From CBFCZU01 sp965602635 (GTDB lineage Bacteria > Planctomycetota > Phycisphaerae > SM23-33), in assembly GCA_965602635.1 (NCBI GenBank), contig CBFCZU010000197.1:1-7938 (forward strand): a stretch of 7,938 nucleotides of DNA, in the 5' to 3' direction. Position numbers and translations under genes: made by a program. This document shows, piece after piece, positions 5,699 through 7,938 of this stretch (the stretch's first letter is position 1; each line of letters begins with the position of its first letter). Under the pieces are notes generated by a model that was not told where the DNA came from, made no database searches, and worked only from the letters and a program-made list of their open reading frames with translations.

Positions 5699-7240
5699 TC
5701 AATGCGAGAGCCGCCTCGCTCGCCGGCGCCGGATAAGCGCCAGTCCGGCGAGGGCGGCGAGCAGGCCCGAGCCCGGCTCGGGCACTGACGGAGCGGCGGG
5801 ACAACTCCCCTCGTAGTTGTTCGACCAGACGATGTAGTCGAGGCCGTCGACCATGTCGTCGTCAACGAAGTCGCCTTGCTCCCACTCCGTGCCGGTCAGA
5901 TAGTTGTTCGACCAGGCGATGTAGTCGAGTCCATCAACGCAGTCGTCGAGGTTCGCGTCGCCGCGTTTGGGCACGAGCTCGCAGTACACCCGCAGCTCGG
6001 CATTGTTAACGTCGGTCGCGTCGAAGACGATGGCGTCGAAGTAGCCCGGCGAGATGTCCTCGAGGCCGCCCAGGGGGTCGGCGGGGTCGATCGTCACGGC
6101 CGGGACGAACAGGTTCATGCCGATCGCCCCATCCAGGAGGCCGCCCGAGCCCGGGGCGGTTATGTCGATGACGAGCACGTCAACGTTCTGCCAGACAACG
6201 TCGAAGCCTTCCTTGGCGGCGATGCGGAACTCGTCCAGCTCGAGCAGCGGCACGGTGACGCTGCCGCCGATGCCGCCGACCTCGCCGGTGATCCCGTCTG
6301 CGGCGATGTGGTCGGGCAGGTATGCCGCCAGGTCGGCGTAGCCGGCGTCGATCATCCCCACGGCCTGTGCGTGGGCAAAGCTGATGAACGTGGCGCTGGA
6401 GCCGGTATCGAAGAGGAACTCGCTGTCCGAGACGCTGGCCGGACCGCCGCCGTCGTCGTGCGTGAGTGTCACGTGGCGGACAAGCGGGTTGTCGAAGTGG
6501 CTGGGATCCTCCTCCGGCGCCAGCCCCGTCATGTCAACCAGGTGCAGGTCGAACGTGACGTTCGTCTGCGGAATGCCGCCGTCGCCCGGCGGCAGCAGAT
6601 GCGTCGCCAATCGGTCCTGGGCCACCAGCGGCGTCGGGTCCATCACCATCACCCGCTGGTGAATCACCGGCATGCCCACGACGTTGACGGGGTCCACGAG
6701 CGTCATCCCCAGGACCTCGACGATCTCTCCCACGCCGGGGGCCATTCGCACCCACAGGCTATGCTGGCCGTAGTCCACGAAATCGGCCGGGTCCCCCGAG
6801 CCGCCCATCGGGCCGTTGAGGATCTTCACCCCGAAGTCCCTCGTCACGTTGCCCAGCTCCGTGCCGCCGATGCCCGTCTCCAGGAACGTGCCCGTGAACT
6901 CGCCGGCCGGAACGCCGTCCAGCCCCAGCGACGGGACGTGGACGAACCCGAATCCGGGAAACGGTTCGTAGTCGTATCCCTCGGCGTTGAGGTAGCTGAT
7001 GGCCGTGCCCGACGCCCCCGTGTCGACGAAAACCTCGATGATGACCGGCGAGCCGCCCTCGGTGATCACGCTTCCGCCGTCGGTCAGCACGGCGCTGAGC
7101 TCCGGCTGGTCCAGCCCGTAGGCGTTGATGTAGTCGTAGCCGGGGATGGTCAGCACCACCTCTTCGCCCACGGCCTGGTGAAGGGCAAGGCAGACCACCG
7201 ACGCGGTTACGAGCACGGATATGCGCCTGAGCCGTGTCAT
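5699..7240 (-). CDS. Secreted two-lobed aspartic (retropepsin/pepsin-like) protease with dockerin-like repeats and PEP-CTERM tail
   Basis: A 513-residue exported protein. Residues 1-25 form a signal peptide (basic start, hydrophobic core, likely cleavage after AVG). Lobe 1 carries FVDTGASGTAIS with Asp73-Thr-Gly and, 116 residues later, VVGMPVI (Gly189). Lobe 2 carries FLFDTGSSATFIS with Asp278-Thr-Gly and, 96 residues later, AIGMNLF (Gly374). In aspartic proteases the Asp of DTG is catalytic, and a hydrophobic-hydrophobic-Gly motif completes each lobe. After each Gly-Met comes a similar ending, DPTPL (201-205) and DPADPL (385-390), supporting an internal duplication. Dockerin-like repeats occupy 427-447 and 456-476. 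The C-terminus has VPEP (486-489), a hydrophobic helix and RRRRARR (504-510), the PEP-CTERM sorting signal processed by an exosortase encoded elsewhere. It probably acts at the cell surface or outside. GGAGGA lies 10 bases upstream of ATG. The gene converges on the ATPase gene. Substrate unknown; activity not proven. Confidence 0.82.
   Translation of the reverse strand: MTRLRRISVLVTASVVCLALHQAVGEEVVLTIPGYDYINAYGLDQPELSAVLTDGGSVITEGGSPVIIEVFVDTGASGTAISYLNAEGYDYEPFPGFGFVHVPSLGLDGVPAGEFTGTFLETGIGGTELGNVTRDFGVKILNGPMGGSGDPADFVDYGQHSLWVRMAPGVGEIVEVLGMTLVDPVNVVGMPVIHQRVMVMDPTPLVAQDRLATHLLPPGDGGIPQTNVTFDLHLVDMTGLAPEEDPSHFDNPLVRHVTLTHDDGGGPASVSDSEFLFDTGSSATFISFAHAQAVGMIDAGYADLAAYLPDHIAADGITGEVGGIGGSVTVPLLELDEFRIAAKEGFDVVWQNVDVLVIDITAPGSGGLLDGAIGMNLFVPAVTIDPADPLGGLEDISPGYFDAIVFDATDVNNAELRVYCELVPKRGDANLDDCVDGLDYIAWSNNYLTGTEWEQGDFVDDDMVDGLDYIVWSNNYEGSCPAAPSVPEPGSGLLAALAGLALIRRRRARRLSH
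5813..5962 (-). repeat. Two tandem 63-base dockerin-like repeats
   Basis: Two 63-base units, at 5900-5962 (first in the protein) and 5813-5875 (second), lie 87 bases apart start to start within the protease gene. They encode GDANLDDCVDGLDYIAWSNN and GDFVDDDMVDGLDYIVWSNN, each followed by Tyr. Regular Asp/Asn spacing and the Val-Asp-Gly-Leu-Asp-Tyr core resemble the Ca-binding loop plus helix of type I dockerin/EF-hand repeats, which are common just before PEP-CTERM tails in planctomycete-type secreted proteins. They probably bind calcium and act as a stalk or docking unit; binding partners are unknown. Confidence 0.75.
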
Positions 7241-7250
7241 GAGCTGTAGA

Positions 7251-7256
7251 TCCTCC
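7251..7256 (-). promoter_or_regulatory. Ribosome binding site of the protease gene
   Basis: On the minus strand this reads GGAGGA, a strong Shine-Dalgarno sequence 10 bases before the ATG at 7240. It supports that start, as does the signal peptide beginning directly there. Confidence 0.65.
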
Positions 7257-7272
7257 GCCGCTAACCACCTAG

Positions 7273-7301
7273 ATTATAAGGCAGGAGGCGCGCATTCGCC
7301 A
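7273..7301 (-). promoter_or_regulatory. Candidate sigma-70-type promoter of the protease gene
   Basis: On the minus strand a perfect TATAAT (7278-7273) stands out in otherwise GC-rich DNA, preceded after a 17-base spacer by TGGCGA (7301-7296), a weak match (3 of 6) to TTGACA. Transcription would begin near 7266, leaving a 5' leader of about 25 bases that contains the ribosome site. Confidence 0.5.
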
Positions 7302-7325
7302 GCAGAAAGCGGCCCGGGGCCGTGA

Positions 7326-7331
7326 TAGAAT
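7326..7331 (+). promoter_or_regulatory. Possible -10 box for the URO-D-like gene
   Basis: TAGAAT differs from TATAAT at one base and lies about 60 bases before the ATG at 7391, in the divergent intergenic region. No convincing -35 box is seen at 16-18 bases upstream, so this is only a weak candidate. Confidence 0.25.
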
Positions 7332-7390
7332 CATCGACAATGGGCCACGACGTCCGCGAGCAGAACGCCTCATGAGGAGTCTCCAGTGAT

Positions 7391-7938
7391 ATGAATTCGA
7401 GGCAGCGCATCCTGGCGGCTGTTGATCACCGGCAGCCGGACCGCGTGCCGATCGCGATGCCTCTTGCGCCCGAAGTCCGGCGCCGTCTCCGCGATCACCT
7501 GGGCCTGAGCGAGGCCGCGTTCGACGAGTGGACCGGCCAGGACCTCGTCCCCATCCAGCCCGCGTTCCCCGATGCCGCGTCGGATCTTGCCTACGCGGAC
7601 CCGACGATCGAGGTCACCGGCGACGGCATGTACCTGGACATCTACCGGGTCCCGTTCAGGCGGGTCCGGGCCGGGGCCCAGGTTTACATGGAGCCTGCCG
7701 GCCGGGGGCCACTGGCCGGGTGCGAGACCGACGCCGAGCTGGACAGCTTCCCCTGGCCAAGGGCCGAGGTGTGGGACTACTCGAACATCCCGATCGAGCT
7801 GGAGGCGAGCGCCGACAAGGCCACACGCGCCCACTCGCGCGGGTTCTTCGAGATCGCCCACTTCATGCGCGGCATGGACAAGCTCCTGGCGGACCTGGCG
7901 CTGAGGCCGGAGTTCGCCTGCCGCCTGATGGACCACAT
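7391..7938 (+). CDS. Uroporphyrinogen decarboxylase-superfamily protein (methyltransferase-like), N-terminal part
   Basis: The frame is open from ATG 7391 to the window edge (182 full codons, 3' end missing). The start MNSRQRILAAVDHRQPDRVP is the usual opening of the URO-D-like subgroup that includes the MtaA/CmuA-type corrinoid methyltransferases and many uncharacterised paralogues. A FPWP segment followed by WDY (from Phe120) and the GFFEIAHFMRGMDKLLADL region also fit this fold. The MRQAGRYLPEYR motif of true HemE near the N-terminus is absent, so porphyrin decarboxylation is unlikely despite the ahb genes 3 kb away. GAGGAG (7374-7379) lies 11 bases upstream, a rather long spacing. It is transcribed divergently from the protease gene. 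The corrinoid-dependent or other substrate is unknown. Confidence 0.82.
   Translation, partial: MNSRQRILAAVDHRQPDRVPIAMPLAPEVRRRLRDHLGLSEAAFDEWTGQDLVPIQPAFPDAASDLAYADPTIEVTGDGMYLDIYRVPFRRVRAGAQVYMEPAGRGPLAGCETDAELDSFPWPRAEVWDYSNIPIELEASADKATRAHSRGFFEIAHFMRGMDKLLADLALRPEFACRLMDH

Noticed and set aside
5765..5783. Perfect 7-base inverted repeat with a 5-base loop near the end of the protease gene, considered as a terminator.
   Set aside because: It lies inside the coding sequence for the PEP motif, lacks a T-run on either strand, and is likely a product of GC-rich codons. No clear terminator is seen in the 5677-5698 convergent gap either.
5876..7249. A 457-codon plus-strand frame opposite the protease gene.
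   Set aside because: Val/Arg/His-rich translation without domains, whereas the minus strand encodes a signal peptide, two DTG motifs, dockerin-like repeats and a PEP-CTERM tail.
7340..7375. An 11-codon frame (MGHDVREQNAS) as a leader peptide.
   Set aside because: No ribosome site is apparent and its length is expected by chance; mentioned only as part of the intergenic region.
7391..7938. The URO-D-like gene as HemE.
   Set aside because: The conserved HemE N-terminal motif MRQAGRYLPEYR is missing and the start is of the MtaA/CmuA-like type; the AhbC/AhbD route does not need HemE.

Overview
The window is GC-rich, densely coding bacterial DNA. It most resembles a planctomycete or a related PVC-group lineage. 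The main clue is an exported protein ending in tandem dockerin-like repeats and a Pro-Glu-Pro/hydrophobic/Arg-rich tail (PEP-CTERM), an architecture common in such genomes. The Gfo/Idh/MocA oxidoreductase and URO-D-superfamily protein at the two edges fit that picture. The assignment rests on gene style, not on a phylogenetic marker.

Positions 1-5581 hold five genes on the plus strand, separated by 13-46 bases: the C-terminal part of a Gfo/Idh/MocA oxidoreductase, a class III PLP aminotransferase, two radical SAM/SPASM enzymes, and a PilT/PilU-type secretion ATPase. The radical SAM pair reads as AhbC followed by AhbD. These are the last two enzymes of the siroheme-dependent (alternative) route to heme b, so the two adjacent genes would carry 12,18-didecarboxysiroheme through Fe-coproporphyrin III to heme. 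The ahbA/ahbB decarboxylase genes are not in the window. The aminotransferase and oxidoreductase look like a separate metabolic pair (amino-sugar, cyclitol or amino-acid-like chemistry) with no visible link to heme. The ATPase has all its catalytic motifs but no pilus neighbours.

Directly behind the ATPase gene, in a different frame and running through its stop codon, is a stretch of about 32 codons that reads like the extreme C-terminus of an ACR3-type arsenite efflux permease. No permease body precedes it, so I read it as a deletion or recombination scar.

Positions 5699-7240 (minus strand) encode the most unusual protein here. It is a secreted protein with two separate DTG-(A/S) aspartic-protease motifs, each followed by a hydrophobic-Gly-Met motif. 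This suggests a two-lobed, pepsin-like arrangement built from retropepsin-like halves, followed by two dockerin-like repeats and a PEP-CTERM sorting tail. It has a good candidate promoter in the 150-base divergent intergenic region. On the other side of that region a URO-D-superfamily gene (methyltransferase-like, not HemE) starts at 7391 and runs off the window.
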